A stretch of 64,000 bases of DNA from Davidsoniella eucalypti. Lineage: Eukaryota > Ascomycota > Sordariomycetes > Microascales > Ceratocystidaceae. Position 1 is the first letter of the stretch. The number at the start of each line of letters is the position of its first letter. The notes under the pieces are model-generated. The model was not told the DNA's origin and made no database searches. It saw only the letters and a program-made list of their open reading frames with translations. The translations under genes and the position numbers were made by a program. Where the stretch lies: NCBI GenBank assembly GCA_004009845.1, contig RMBW01000052.1:124001-188000 (forward strand). Reading direction: 5' to 3'. Shown piece after piece: positions 32,193 through 43,421 of the stretch.

Positions 32193-33606
32193 GACATGAA
32201 TGACCTAGAACGCAAAAGTGTGAGTGTTTTCGTTTTTTTTGAAGTACATATAATCTTGGAAGAAAGAAAAACGGCACCTGCTGGATAAGTCGATGAAATC
32301 TCTTGGTCGTTTGGAATTGGGATGTGTAAAAACCCATTTTCTATTTAGTCCTTCCAGACCATTATATCAGTATCATTTTTCGACAAACAAAATAAAGGAA
32401 GGAACAAAAAAAAACACAAACACAACTCATCATGGCCAATTATTTCTAAGTGAATGATTTTATATTGAGTGTCTAAACCATGAAAATGGCTTCAAAGTGA
32501 TGCTAATTTGGTTGTGAGTTGGGAAGATAGATATAATCTCGTACTCTTGCTTGACATGTAGGGTTATGAATATTTCTGACAACCCTAACATTGACCTGAA
32601 TAATAGCGTGCGTGCCAAGTAAAAAGGCATGTTTCATGTAGCTGAAAAGAAGAAATATATATTCATACATATAAGGTCAAACTTTATATCTCTTATGTGG
32701 CTAAAAGCTAGTTATGTCAATGTACCACAAGAATAGCAATAGACGATAATGGAACTTGACAAGAATTGGTTCCTGATAGGAGGAATTTTGTCCATGCATA
32801 CAATTATGTATATGTACATACATTATATCTGGTATATAAGCGCGTGGTCGCATTGAGAATTAATTTTTTCTTTCTGATACTGAATCTTAGCTACGAGAAT
32901 TACCAGGGGGTGAATTGTTTCAGAGAAGCAGCATATTATGAAGTTTGTAGATGTAGGATCGATGCGAACAGACACGAACAGACCTAAATACAAGGTAATT
33001 GTAGCTACAGAAAAGTATTTCAAGACCCAATCTCAGACCTGTTTGACGCTTGTGCGTTGGCGTTTTGTTCTGGAAGGGTAGTGAAGGAGAAGAGAATACG
33101 ATGATTGGTATGCATTTCTTTTTTGTAATGGGAATAGAGTGTTAGTCTTCTGATATCCCTGACATGGATAGAAAGTTGAGCGAAATGGGGTATATTGAAT
33201 TAACTTTGGCCCCAGCGGTAAGTAGTGTTCATTTGTATGAGGATACAACATATCTATATTAGCTACATCACTACTTTGCCTATATACAACTAACTACATA
33301 CATAGTATGCATCTAATGATCATTGATATTCGGCTAATTTAGCTTGGAATGTACAAACAATATTTCATTGTAACTCTCTTTGTTCGTGGCTACAACCAAT
33401 CACTGACTGGTTGTTTATTATCTAATTTTTTTATCATGGCACATGTTTTGCATGCTTCATTTAAACAAAGTCAAAGTTGAAGTGCCAAACGTATTAAGCC
33501 CGAACATGGGAAACATGGGCCATTTCATTCCTTGTTGTTCCTGAGATAAACGTGTAGATGAATTCACAATAGAATTTCCATCAGCCGCTTGAGTGGTTTT
33601 TATAAT

Positions 33607-33627
33607 TATATATATATATATATATAT
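33607..33627. repeat. (TA)n microsatellite
   Basis: An alternating TA run of about ten units in gene-free DNA. Confidence 0.9.
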
Positions 33628-34274
33628 TTTAATTACCAAAGTAAGTACGGCATCATTTGTTGCAAGATAAATCCGAAGCTGAGAAAGCCTTAGTAGCAGA
33701 GTAGACTGGGGTGGTGGGTAAGTTGTTGTTGATACTATTGGCTTGTCCGTTGTTTATTGTTGTTGTTGTTTGCTCTTTCATTTTTTGGGTGTTTCTGTTT
33801 TTGACTATTGAGATGACAAAGTGGTGGTTCCAGGCAGCATTGGCTGATTGCCAAACCAATCAACAGCATTTTGATGAGCTTGCAGTAAGCCTAGCTGCAA
33901 AGCGCAAAGAAGGTGGGAGAAAGAGGAGGAAGAGGAGATAGTAGTGACGCAAACGTGAAAGAAGTAAAACAGACGAGCCAACACTTTTACTAATGAATGA
34001 GGAATAAAAAAGCCACTAATATTTTAGTCAATCAGTTGGCTAATAAACAACTGTTTGGTCGGGTTACCACATATCCGCAAGTAGGAAATGCCATTTGTTG
34101 TAATGCTGTTGTTGTCTTGGAGGTTGATATATCAAGGCCATCACGTGCCCAAAAAAAGGCAGTAGTAGCTATTTTTGTTTTTATGCTGAGGCAGGAGTTT
34201 ATTCAGGTGATGCAAGATTCCATTGACTTTTTGACTTGTACATATGTATTGGCTGGGTACATGCATAAGCCGGC

Positions 34275-34307
34275 TAGTGTAGTGCAGTGTAGTGCAGTGT
34301 AGTGCAA
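34275..34307. repeat. Tandem repeat of a 10-base unit
   Basis: About three copies of AGTGCAGTGT, one of them imperfect at the edges, in the far upstream region of the GRR1/grrA gene. Confidence 0.8.
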
Positions 34308-35407
34308 TGGTAGTGGGTAGTGCAAATACGGATTGGTTAGCGACGTTGAGGACTTGGGGCTCCCAGCCTAGCGCCCAGCCAGCAGCATATGTACATACAT
34401 AGTTACTAGCAGTGGTTTTGCCTGGTAACTTGGATGCTTGTTTCTCCTCACTTTACCTTTTTTACTTTCCTCCTCTTTTGTTGATCAAAGCCGAAGAGCA
34501 TTCATCTTTTTTTGTTTAAAATAACATATTATCTAGCCGATAATAATACTCTTCAATCACGAGCATTTCTCTCTATCGATATTTTGTTTTCATTTCACCC
34601 ATCCCTAACGGCCGCCCTGGCTGTGAATTGAGCTTGAAGCGACGAGAACGAACGAAACGAAGCCGAAAGGAAAGGCAGGCCGCCGCATTGGCTCATTGTG
34701 TCGCCCTTTCTTCTTTTATCCAGCAACTGATGTATACAAATATATATGTATCTACACGACTATAGATGCACCCATATCTGTACACAGTAATCTGCATACA
34801 TGTGTACGACTAGCCATTGATCTTGCCTTTCTTTCTCTCTTACGCCATCTCCACCTTTCTGCCTCTTGCATTCACTTTTGTTTTCAGCCCACGTCCGCTA
34901 CAAACCAAAACACGACCACGCCTACAAACAAGACTGCGACTCCGTTTACCATCACAGCGAGCAGGAAATTATCGCCGCCTTGCCTTGCCTTGCTCGTCTT
35001 TTTGTCTCTTGAGTCCTTTTCCTACCTCGTTGCGTCCGCCCATCTCGTATATAGAGCACCAGCACTAGCCTATAACAAGCCCTCGCCGACGCCAGAACCG
35101 CGGCGCTACTCGATCTGCCACTCGAGCTCTATTGGCGCTGTATCGCTGGGCTTTGGCTGTGGATATCCGACTGTTGATCGATTACTGTTTATCATCGGCA
35201 ACTAATCTGTAACAACTACCGTCTTCGGCGTCTCGTTACCTTCTGCCGCAGGTGCACCTGTGCATCTTTGGGTTAAGACATACCCAACCAACAAGCTATC
35301 ACCACCCAACCTAACCAGTACATACGTACATGTACTACCGTCACCAACGACGATACTAGCACCGGTCCCAATCCTAGTACTAGTCCCCTGGCCTCTTCTT
35401 TGTCACA

Positions 35408-38204
35408 ATGGCCCATACTACTATCGAGACCGGCTTCGACGTGCCACTCACGCTCGAGCCCGAGTCTTCGGCTTCTTCTGCCAACTCACCCGTCATTCCC
35501 GATCACGAGGAATCCGACTTCTACCAGGCAAACAACGAATCAGGCTCCTCGCTGAGCATCTCACACGACGAGCGAGAGCTGGCCCGTCTCGAACGAGAAT
35601 GCATCGACACACCTGTATATCGCCTGCCGACCGAGCTCTTAATGCACATCTTCTTTTATATCGAGCGCCCCTCGGACATTCTGCACAGCCTGTTGACCTG
35701 TAAACGCTGGGCTAAAGCCTCAGTCGATTATCTATGGCATCGCCCATCATGGTCGTCATCCGAAAAGATGCAGGGCATCTGCAATGCCTTGAACATCAGC
35801 CGCCCATTCTTCCCCTACCACGAATACATCAAGCGGATTAACCTATCTCAGCTGTCCAATAAAGTTAATGATGGCACTCTCATTTCCCTGATCAAGTGTA
35901 GAAGTATCGAGCGCCTTACCCTTACTAGCTGCAAGCAGCTGACCGACGCTGGAATCAACGGACTCATCCGCAATAACCACCACCTGATGGCCATCGATAT
36001 CAGCACAAATGCCGAAATAACCGACAAGACCCTGAAAAGCATCGCCGCCAACTGCCCGCGTCTGCAAGGCCTCAATGTTTCCAACTGTGTCAAGCTCACA
36101 TCGGCTGGCGTGTTGGAGCTGGCCAAGAACTGCCGCCAAATCAAACGGGTTAGTACCAGAGATAACAAACTAGTAGTGTATTGAGCCACCGTTTAGCTAA
36201 CCGGTATATATCATATAGATCAAGCTGAACAGCATATCATCCATGATGAACGATGCTGTTATAGCCCTGGCAAACCACTGCCCCAACCTTCTTGAGATCG
36301 ACCTTTTTGCTTGCTCAGAAGTTGGAAACGTCGCTGTCTATGAGCTCCTGACCAGAAGCAAGGCTCTTCGTGAACTCAGACTCCCATATCTACACAAAAT
36401 CACCGATTCAGCCTTTACGACACTCCCGCCCAATCTGGCATTCGAGGCCCTCCGGATCCTTGATCTGACCGGCTGCATTGAAGTGACTGACCAAGCAGTC
36501 GCGAAGATCATCCAGGCCGCCCCTCGACTTCGCAATGTAGTATTGGCTAAGTGTCGCAATATCACGAATGAAGGAGTTGCCGCCATTGCAAAGCTGGGAA
36601 AGAACTTGCACTATGTCCATCTTGGTCATTGTAACCTAATCACCGATGACGGTGCCAAGCTACTCATTACTTCTTGCAACCGCATTCGCTACATAGATCT
36701 GGGTTGCTGTACTGCCCTGACCGATCGCTCAGTTAGTCTTCTGGCTAATCTTCCCAAGCTGAAGCGTATTGGCCTTGTGAAATGCACTCAAATAACCGAT
36801 GCCACCATCAACAGCATCGCTGCCGCCTGCTACATGCGCTCGAAGCGCCCTAATTCAGACGGTTCAAGCGGAGCAACTCTTGAGCGTGTACACTTGAGTT
36901 ATTGCATGAACTTGTCTCTACGGGTACGTCATGTCAATACACTTCCTTTCTCTTGTTATTATTCATACTAATGTGTTATGTCTACAGAGTATCCTTCGCT
37001 TACTTAACGCATGCAAGAAACTCACCCATCTCAGTTTGACTGGTGTTCCTGCTTTCTTGAACGAACGTATCCAGGAATACGGTCGCGAACCTCCAGCTGG
37101 TATGTCAAATCACTATCATGAACCTCTCAAGGCATCCATCTGTACTTGTCATACTAATCGCCACTACCCCACTTAGAATTCACACTGCATCAACGGCAGG
37201 TATTCTGCGTCTTTTCCGGACTCTACGTTGGCCGTCTTCGCGATCACCTTAATGACGACCCGGAATATGACTCAGTGCGTAGAGCAGCCGGCCTTTATAA
37301 CCGCGTTGATCCACCAAACGGCTTTTATGAGCTTTCGACACCGCCTCCACCAGACCCAGCAGCGCTACCACCGCCACCAGCACTAGGAGGCCAGTGGGCA
37401 CTGGATATAATCGATGACGACGACCTGATGAACGATGCAGATGGCGATCCCGTCCCACCCAATCCCGACAACGTGGTAGAGGAGCCTCTCCATCCTGTCA
37501 TCTTCAATGAACCAGACACCGAGATCATGTTGACTGGTGCGCAAAATCCTCTCACCATGGGTGAACTATACCAACATCTGCCCGATCTCAACCCAGCTAC
37601 TCAGGAGCTGAATCCTCTGCATGGCATCGCAACTGCGCAGGAGTTCGAGAATCTCATGCTTTCACCCCAGGGTCAGGCCATGCTTTATGAGCATGTCATG
37701 AACCAGATACACCTAGGCGAGATCACACAGCCAGGGCCTGGAGACGCGGCACACCTTGTTCTCATGATGCATGCACACCACATGGCCGTAGTTCAATATA
37801 CGGCCACGGTGAACGTCGACCAGACAGATCAACCGACCCCTCCCGGCCTCCATATCACTGAGCACACTGTTGGATACGCTCGGGCATACGCACAGGCCCA
37901 GGCTTCGATACATGCCGTCGCACAATCGGCTGCTGCGCAGTTTGCGGCCGGACAATCGCACCAGCAAGTAGAGGCAAGCGTTCAAGAGCATATACATGCA
38001 GCCGGCCAATGGGCTTGGATCGGACAGCAAATAGACGCTGACAATGCTGCAGCGGCAGCGGCAGCGGCGGCGGCAGCTGGTGAAATCACAATAACAACCC
38101 CATCATCAACAGAAGCGACGATTGGAGCAGAAACAGCGATGGCGGCGACAGTGACGGCTCCGGCAGCTGTAACTACGGCCCAAGTGCAGCAGCAAAATCC
38201 TTGA
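35408..38204 (+). CDS. grrA: SCF ubiquitin-ligase F-box/LRR protein, GRR1/GrrA type
   Basis: Four exons, 35408-36148, 36219-36923, 36988-37099 and 37177-38204, join in frame to 861 residues. Introns are 70, 64 and 77 bases. The F-box is at about 70-115 (VYRLPTELLMHIFFYIERPS), recruiting Skp1. It is followed by some twelve cysteine-containing LRRs of the CxxLTDxG type to about 520, for substrate binding. FSGLYVGRLRDHLN near 535-550 matches the conserved end of GrrA-like proteins. GRR1 acts in nutrient signalling and cyclin turnover; A. nidulans grrA is needed for ascospore formation. Beyond residue 560 there is a long extra tail of about 300 residues: a Pro-rich stretch, an acidic stretch, a His/Gln/Ala-rich part and an Ala run. 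Usual relatives end soon after the HLN motif. Confidence 0.93.
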
Positions 38205-38994
38205 TAAAATTCGAAGCCGAGAAAGAAGTCGAAAGGGATCATGAGAGCGTGTGCCATGTCATTCGAAGACTGGTCTTTCGTTTCCTCTTGGAAATAATGT
38301 CCAATATATCGCATTACGTCTTGATGACGATAAAAGTGATGCTTATGCCTACGCTATCTATCACATTAACCATGTTTGGAGTTTAAATTCATTTCAATTT
38401 TTTTTGTTCTTTTTGTTACAAGTTTGTCTTTCTGGCCCTTTTCTTTTCTTGTTCTTCTTTTTCTATTGCTTCTATGAAAGCTGCATTGATTCCTTCATCC
38501 ATCCCTCGCATCAAGTTGTTTTTTTCCTTTTTTTTTTTTCAATTATCTTTTCCCATCTCTCTTGACCATCATACCCTGTCTGGCCCAAGTTTTTGTATGC
38601 TTTTTTCTATCCTTGTTATTCCTCGACAGCTTCACCTTTATTCTTTTCCTTTTAATATGCCAAAACAGACCGAAGTTTTTCCATTCCTCTATTTAGTTGG
38701 AAATACAGGATATGCATTGGATGTAGTCAAGATTTGAATTTCAAAAATACAATTTACCATGTTAACATCATACCGTGTGTATTTTCCCTTTTTCTTTGAC
38801 ATGTTCGTCAAAGTTATTCATCTTGAAATACAAATATGATCTTTATAAAACTAATGTTATCGGTGACACCTATATTTACAATTATGTAGATGGCTGAAAC
38901 AATGGAGTGTGTTGTGCTAGTAGGTGGTAAAGTCGTGGAGAGACTGCTATTGATAGAAGACTATTGTACTTTATTTTCCCCCTTGTGTACCGGT
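38205..38994. other. Convergent 3' region
   Basis: Lies between the stops of the GRR1-type gene (plus) and clpP (minus). Very T-rich around 38395-38550, as expected of 3' untranslated and terminator DNA. No gene. Confidence 0.55.
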
Positions 38995-39973
38995 TCATGT
39001 GTTCTTGGGACTGTCTTGAGCTGCTTCGCTACTGGTAGCTTTAGGATCTGTAGGGTCCTTATCATCTCTTCTACTCAGGATTTCGTCGATGATGCCGTTT
39101 TCTAGAGCTTGCTCAGCTGTCATATAGTTATCACGCTCCATAAGTCTCTCGACCTCCGACTTGTCTAGTTGCTTGTCAGCAGGCAAGGCAATATTGACGT
39201 GTTTGCGGTAAATTTCGTTGACCTGATCACGAATGCGCGTAATTTGGCTTGCATAGATGAGAATATCACTAGTCTGGCCCTGAGTACCGCCTAGAGGCTG
39301 GTGTATCATAATGGCGCTATGCGGTAGGGAGTAGCGCTTGCCGGCAGCGCCACCGACGAGTAGAAGCGAGGCCATGGATGAGGCAGCGCCGACACACACG
39401 GTGGATACGGGAGAGCTGATGTAGCTCATAGTGTCGTAGATGGCTAGGCCAGCGGACACCATGCCACCGGGGGAGTTAATGTACATGGTGATGGTCTTCT
39501 CTGGGCTGTCAGACTCCAGCCACAAGAGCTGAGAAACGATGGAAGCCGCTGTGGTGTCATCGATGCTACCATTCAGACAGATGATGCGTTCTTGTAGCAA
39601 ACGTGAGAAGATGTCGTCTGTTAGATGTAGTGGATTGGTTAGTTAGGGTTAAGCTAGAAGAGAACAATGGGTTTCATTGAAGAAGACTGACAGGTACGCC
39701 AGCCGCCGGTCTACATAGAGAGAGTTAGTGAGCAAACCGCCCAAGATGCTAGTCTAGAAACGGGAATAATCTTACCGTGACCTCGGTGATATAAGGCATG
39801 GGGATATTGGCTGCCGGCGGCATATTTGAGTTCCGCGGCATGGCGCTTGAGAAGGCTCGGGTCGGCAAACTAGAGCCAGGCAAGATTCCGGCCATTGTTG
39901 GTGAAGGCTTGGCCGGTTGGCGGACAGCTCGAACGGCTGAAGCCAGAAGCCGGAGGGATGATGAAGATTGCAT
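38995..39973 (-). CDS. clpP: Mitochondrial ATP-dependent Clp protease proteolytic subunit
   Basis: Three exons, 39776-39973, a 19-base microexon 39692-39710, and 38995-39617, join in frame to 279 residues. Across the microexon the protein reads EVTTGGWRTYDIFSRLLQER, the conserved start of mature ClpP, which confirms the small exon. Residues 1 to about 45 are Ser/Arg/Ala-rich and lack acidic residues: a mitochondrial presequence. Catalytic Ser153 (GAASSMASL), His178 (MIHQPLGG) and Asp235 (MERDNYMTAEQA) are all present. The C-terminal tail after about 255 is charged and variable. ClpP forms the barrel that works with ClpX in the matrix; budding yeast lacks it, many filamentous fungi keep it. 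Confidence 0.95.
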
Positions 39974-41039
39974 TGGATAGATGAAAAAAAAAGAACACGG
40001 TATTGAGTTTACAAAGATGAGCACCAGGAGGTTAAAGTGAAGAAGATTAATCTGGGTTTGTTAATGGGAAGAATTGCAGCGGCTGAATTGTGAAATATGA
40101 ATTGTGGAAACAAAGGGAAACAAGGAAACAACTGCTGCATTTAGTAGTTTTAGCTGGCTTTTGGTTGCTTTGTTTTGTTTTGGGCATCTGCGATGAGTAA
40201 GTAAGTAGTACAACGAACTGCTGTAACTTCCTCAACTTCCTATCCATGGGCAAAAACAGGGGATTAAAGTGGGCGCTCCACAGCGGTTCGCTATAGTGAA
40301 GAGTAGGAAAGAACGACAAATTCCAAAATGTCAGTTGACAAGGCGTTGTGCTTAGGGGACAACTCCCGAGCCCGTACAATACATAATACATAAGTACATG
40401 CGAAACCCTAAGGACAAAGAATAGATTGAGGTCCAAAAAGAATCGTTCTGTGACGCTTAGATTTTCGAGCTATTTTGCAGAGAATTGGCAGCCTTGTATG
40501 TGGCATTCCTGGAGCAGCAGAAAGAAGAGCTAGGGCTTTGATTGGAAAGGGTGCCATCATCAAGTTTGAGACATGTAAAGGCTGGGCTGTTCTTGGACAA
40601 TGTTGTGAAGCTTGGAACAACACCGGGGAAAGACCAAGGCAAAAGAATAGGTACAATGTTACTTGAATAGAAAAATACTGGACCAACAACAAGAAAAAAA
40701 CATGAACAAGTATGCTATCCAGCAGATCATTAGCCCTTCTTATATTACATAATTCTAGCGACTAACATAGTTCTTGACTTTTGAGTTATTTGATACTTTT
40801 TGTCCATCTAGACTCTGATTTTGTCTCACTCCAATTCCGCTCCTGCCTTGTTATTTTGTTGTTGCTTTTCTAATAGTTATTGGCTTTGGTTGGCTCGATG
40901 GCCCACCAAGTTTTTTTTATAGTTTTTTTTGAGCCTCAGTCAACTATGAGCGACCAGCTCAAAATCACCACCTATCAGCGAGTTGTCATGCATCAACAGA
41001 AACACAGCAAAGTCTCTTCGTTCTTTTGATCAGGGCAAC
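39974..41039. other. Divergent promoter region, clpP and the 41040 gene
   Basis: About 1.07 kb between two outward-facing starts, both of genes with mitochondrial-type N-termini. Small frames on the minus strand (40047-40692) show no domain. CT- and T-rich blocks precede the plus-strand start. Confidence 0.5.
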
Positions 41040-42662
41040 ATGAGGCGCATCAACATCAAATCTCACTCCGTCATAAACGGCCGACTTGGCCGACTTCAGC
41101 CTTGTGCCGGAAGCTCGCCGGGCTCGCTGAGCCTATCGGACTCGTCACGTGCCTTTTTCAGCGACAGCGTAGACTCCGGACGGAACGCCGAGCTATACAA
41201 GCCCGAGACATTTGAAACACACCCAGACTATGACGCGGCCTCCAATACCATCCGCACTGCTCCGGGAATAGCATTGCCAGCCTCGCCCATCATGGACCCG
41301 TCGTGGCGGCAGACGCAGGGATTTTTCCGGGCCCCAAAAGCCCGCGGCAAAGCACCGACGGGACGCTTTCGTAAATTGCTCAGTCGTAACCCGTACGCTC
41401 ATCTACTGGCGAGTCCGCTTCGCCTGGATCCCGTGAGCAGAGCGGTGTTGCCGCGTGGGTTGCTGGCTAACTTTGAGGTCGTTAAGCATCCGGTTACCGG
41501 TAAGCCGTGGTGGGCGCCCATGGTTGGAACGACGCCGAGTGTTGGGCAGATCGCATGTGATGCTCAAGAGGGGATGGAAGATGCCTTGGAAGAAGGCGGC
41601 GACGGGGAGCTGACGGAGGCTGAGGTTCAGGCTATAACAGATGCTCAAGAGCATATTGACAGTCTACTTGGTATGGCAGACCTGTCGCCAGATGCTGAAC
41701 ATGGGCTAGAGGAGCCCGTCAATGCCAATACGCAAAAAGACGCCACATCAGACGTCAGTGCCGCTGATCCAATTGCACAACAAGACTCTACATCGAAATC
41801 GAGCGCCATTAAAAGTATCAACGAAGAAGAGTCGGAAATCATACTTCCTCGTCTCCCTGGTGCCCCAGACATAGATTCACTCTCCGACCTCACACCCGCT
41901 TCTCGATCTTCTACCCCACCACGTGCCGATTTCATGCCTCACTTACGGGTATACACACACCTCTCCCTGAGTGCCTTGAGTTCACTCGACACACGTGTCG
42001 CTGGTCATCCAAAAGCATACTCATTGCTGGCCCAAAGACGCAGTAATCACCACCACTGGCTACACCACTCGCCTCCGGTATGGCGTGAAGGCATGGCCCT
42101 GACATATCTTCAGGTCTTGAGAGATGGACTCCTCGATGATTTTACGCTCTTGGCGCATCCGAAAGTACTCGGAAAGACATATCCGAGTACCAAGGCCGAA
42201 GAGGACGGTTATGTTGGTGATAACGACTCTACATTGACAAGTGAGTCCGAGTCAGCTTGGCCTAGTCCCTTTGTTATTGTTTCTTCTTGGGAAGATCTTC
42301 CGTCTTCAGTTCCACCAAAGACGCTGCGAGGTGTAGTTCTTTGGACTTCACCACTTCCATCATCATCTTCTTCTATAGAATCAGAATCACTAGATTCAAG
42401 TCCACCACCACCACCACCACCACCACCACCGTCTACAACAACATATACATTCCCAAACACGCAGTTCAACTCAGTCGTCCCGATTCACGATATGCGTTTT
42501 CTCTTAGGCGACCAGGGAATCGAAGAGCTACATCGTAGAGTACCGCAACTTGCCAACTCTCCAATAGTTTTGCTTGTACGACCCATGTCATTCCATGTTC
42601 GACGGCGCCTATGGCAGCTTGAAGGGTTTCTTAGCCCGCTAGCTAAAAAGAAACCTAAATAG
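41040..42662 (+). CDS. Conserved-looking protein with mitochondrial-type N-terminus, function unknown
   Basis: A 540-residue single frame from ATG 41040; the open frame extends 19 codons further up but without ATG. The first 40 residues (MRRINIKSHSVINGRLGRL and on) are Arg/Ser-rich and nearly without acids, like a mitochondrial presequence. A block at about 105-165 (GRFRKLLSRNPYAHLLASPL, VSRAVLPRGLLANFEVV, GKPWWAPMVG) looks strongly conserved and may be the functional core. Residues 185-300 are acidic and probably disordered. A C-terminal block (about 470-535) has IHDMRFLLGDQGIEELHRRV. There are a Ser run near 440-446 and a ten-Pro run near 456-465. I recognise an ascomycete-conserved style but no named family. 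Confidence 0.8.
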   Translation: MRRINIKSHSVINGRLGRLQPCAGSSPGSLSLSDSSRAFFSDSVDSGRNAELYKPETFETHPDYDAASNTIRTAPGIALPASPIMDPSWRQTQGFFRAPKARGKAPTGRFRKLLSRNPYAHLLASPLRLDPVSRAVLPRGLLANFEVVKHPVTGKPWWAPMVGTTPSVGQIACDAQEGMEDALEEGGDGELTEAEVQAITDAQEHIDSLLGMADLSPDAEHGLEEPVNANTQKDATSDVSAADPIAQQDSTSKSSAIKSINEEESEIILPRLPGAPDIDSLSDLTPASRSSTPPRADFMPHLRVYTHLSLSALSSLDTRVAGHPKAYSLLAQRRSNHHHWLHHSPPVWREGMALTYLQVLRDGLLDDFTLLAHPKVLGKTYPSTKAEEDGYVGDNDSTLTSESESAWPSPFVIVSSWEDLPSSVPPKTLRGVVLWTSPLPSSSSSIESESLDSSPPPPPPPPPPSTTTYTFPNTQFNSVVPIHDMRFLLGDQGIEELHRRVPQLANSPIVLLVRPMSFHVRRRLWQLEGFLSPLAKKKPK

Positions 42663-43169
42663 ATTTTCTTTTATGTTGATATGTTAGGTTGTACATACAT
42701 ACACATAGTAAAAAGTAAGGTAGTATGTAAAATAAATGGAATAGGCTTTTTTTTTGCTCGAAAAAATGGACTTTATTTCAGAAACCCAAACCCCGGCACT
42801 TGTGTATCTTCAAAATGAAAGACATTAGTGATGTAGTAAAAAAAAAATAACCACTAAGACTAATAATATAAACAAAAAAAACAAGATCAAAAACAAAAGA
42901 CAGAAAACATAATAACTAAACTCTAAAAATCAAAATGGTGGCCGCGATACCCTGAAGCCAATAATGAGAAACTCGCTTATACGACCAAGACTGCCAAGGT
43001 GAAAACACTAGATAGAATGGGAGAAGCCTGTGATGGTAGTAAAGAGACCGTCGAATGCTTCTTCAACTACCTACTCAGTCTACCCACACCTTCACCCAGT
43101 TTTTTTCCGACTGTCCAAGATTTACGATATAAAGCTCATCATGCCATGATCTCTGGGTAAGTCGCCAAG
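42663..43169. other. Convergent 3' region
   Basis: About 500 bases between the stops of the 41040 gene and acrB. A-rich from about 42840 to 42910. No gene. Confidence 0.5.
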
Positions 43170-43389
43170 TCACGCCGTAGGACCGCCTGAGCCATGCCCT
43201 CCTAGAGACAGTAAGCCACTTCGCAATGGGACGGAATCCTCGGTGCTAGTACTACTGCTTCCATTGGAATCATCAGCCTCGCCACCACAGCCCGTTGATT
43301 GCGTAAAACCCGATACGTCACTAAGCATCGAGCTAGTACGCCCACGGGTCTTGACTGTAGCTAGACCAGAAGAGGGTATCCGAGAAGAC

Positions 43390-43421
<32 letters not shown>

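Larger units (their letters stand above)
31965..35407. other. Long intergenic stretch before GRR1
   Basis: About 3.4 kb with no supported gene. It holds a (GGAAAT)4 run at 32169-32192, a (TA)n run at 33607-33627, GTT-rich tracts near 33725-33770 and 10-base tandem repeats near 34275. From about 34480 the sequence is CT-rich and probably a long promoter and 5' leader of the GRR1/grrA gene; a 169-codon open frame there (34696-35205) lacks coding character. Confidence 0.5.

Noticed and set aside
33711..33941. 76-codon frame with hydrophobic start and basic end
   Set aside because: Begins at GTG, lies in GTT-repeat DNA, and has no relatives that I recognise.
34696..35205. 169-codon open frame upstream of the GRR1-type gene
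   Set aside because: Composition follows the CT-rich leader DNA and it overlaps the probable promoter and 5' UTR; no recognisable motif.
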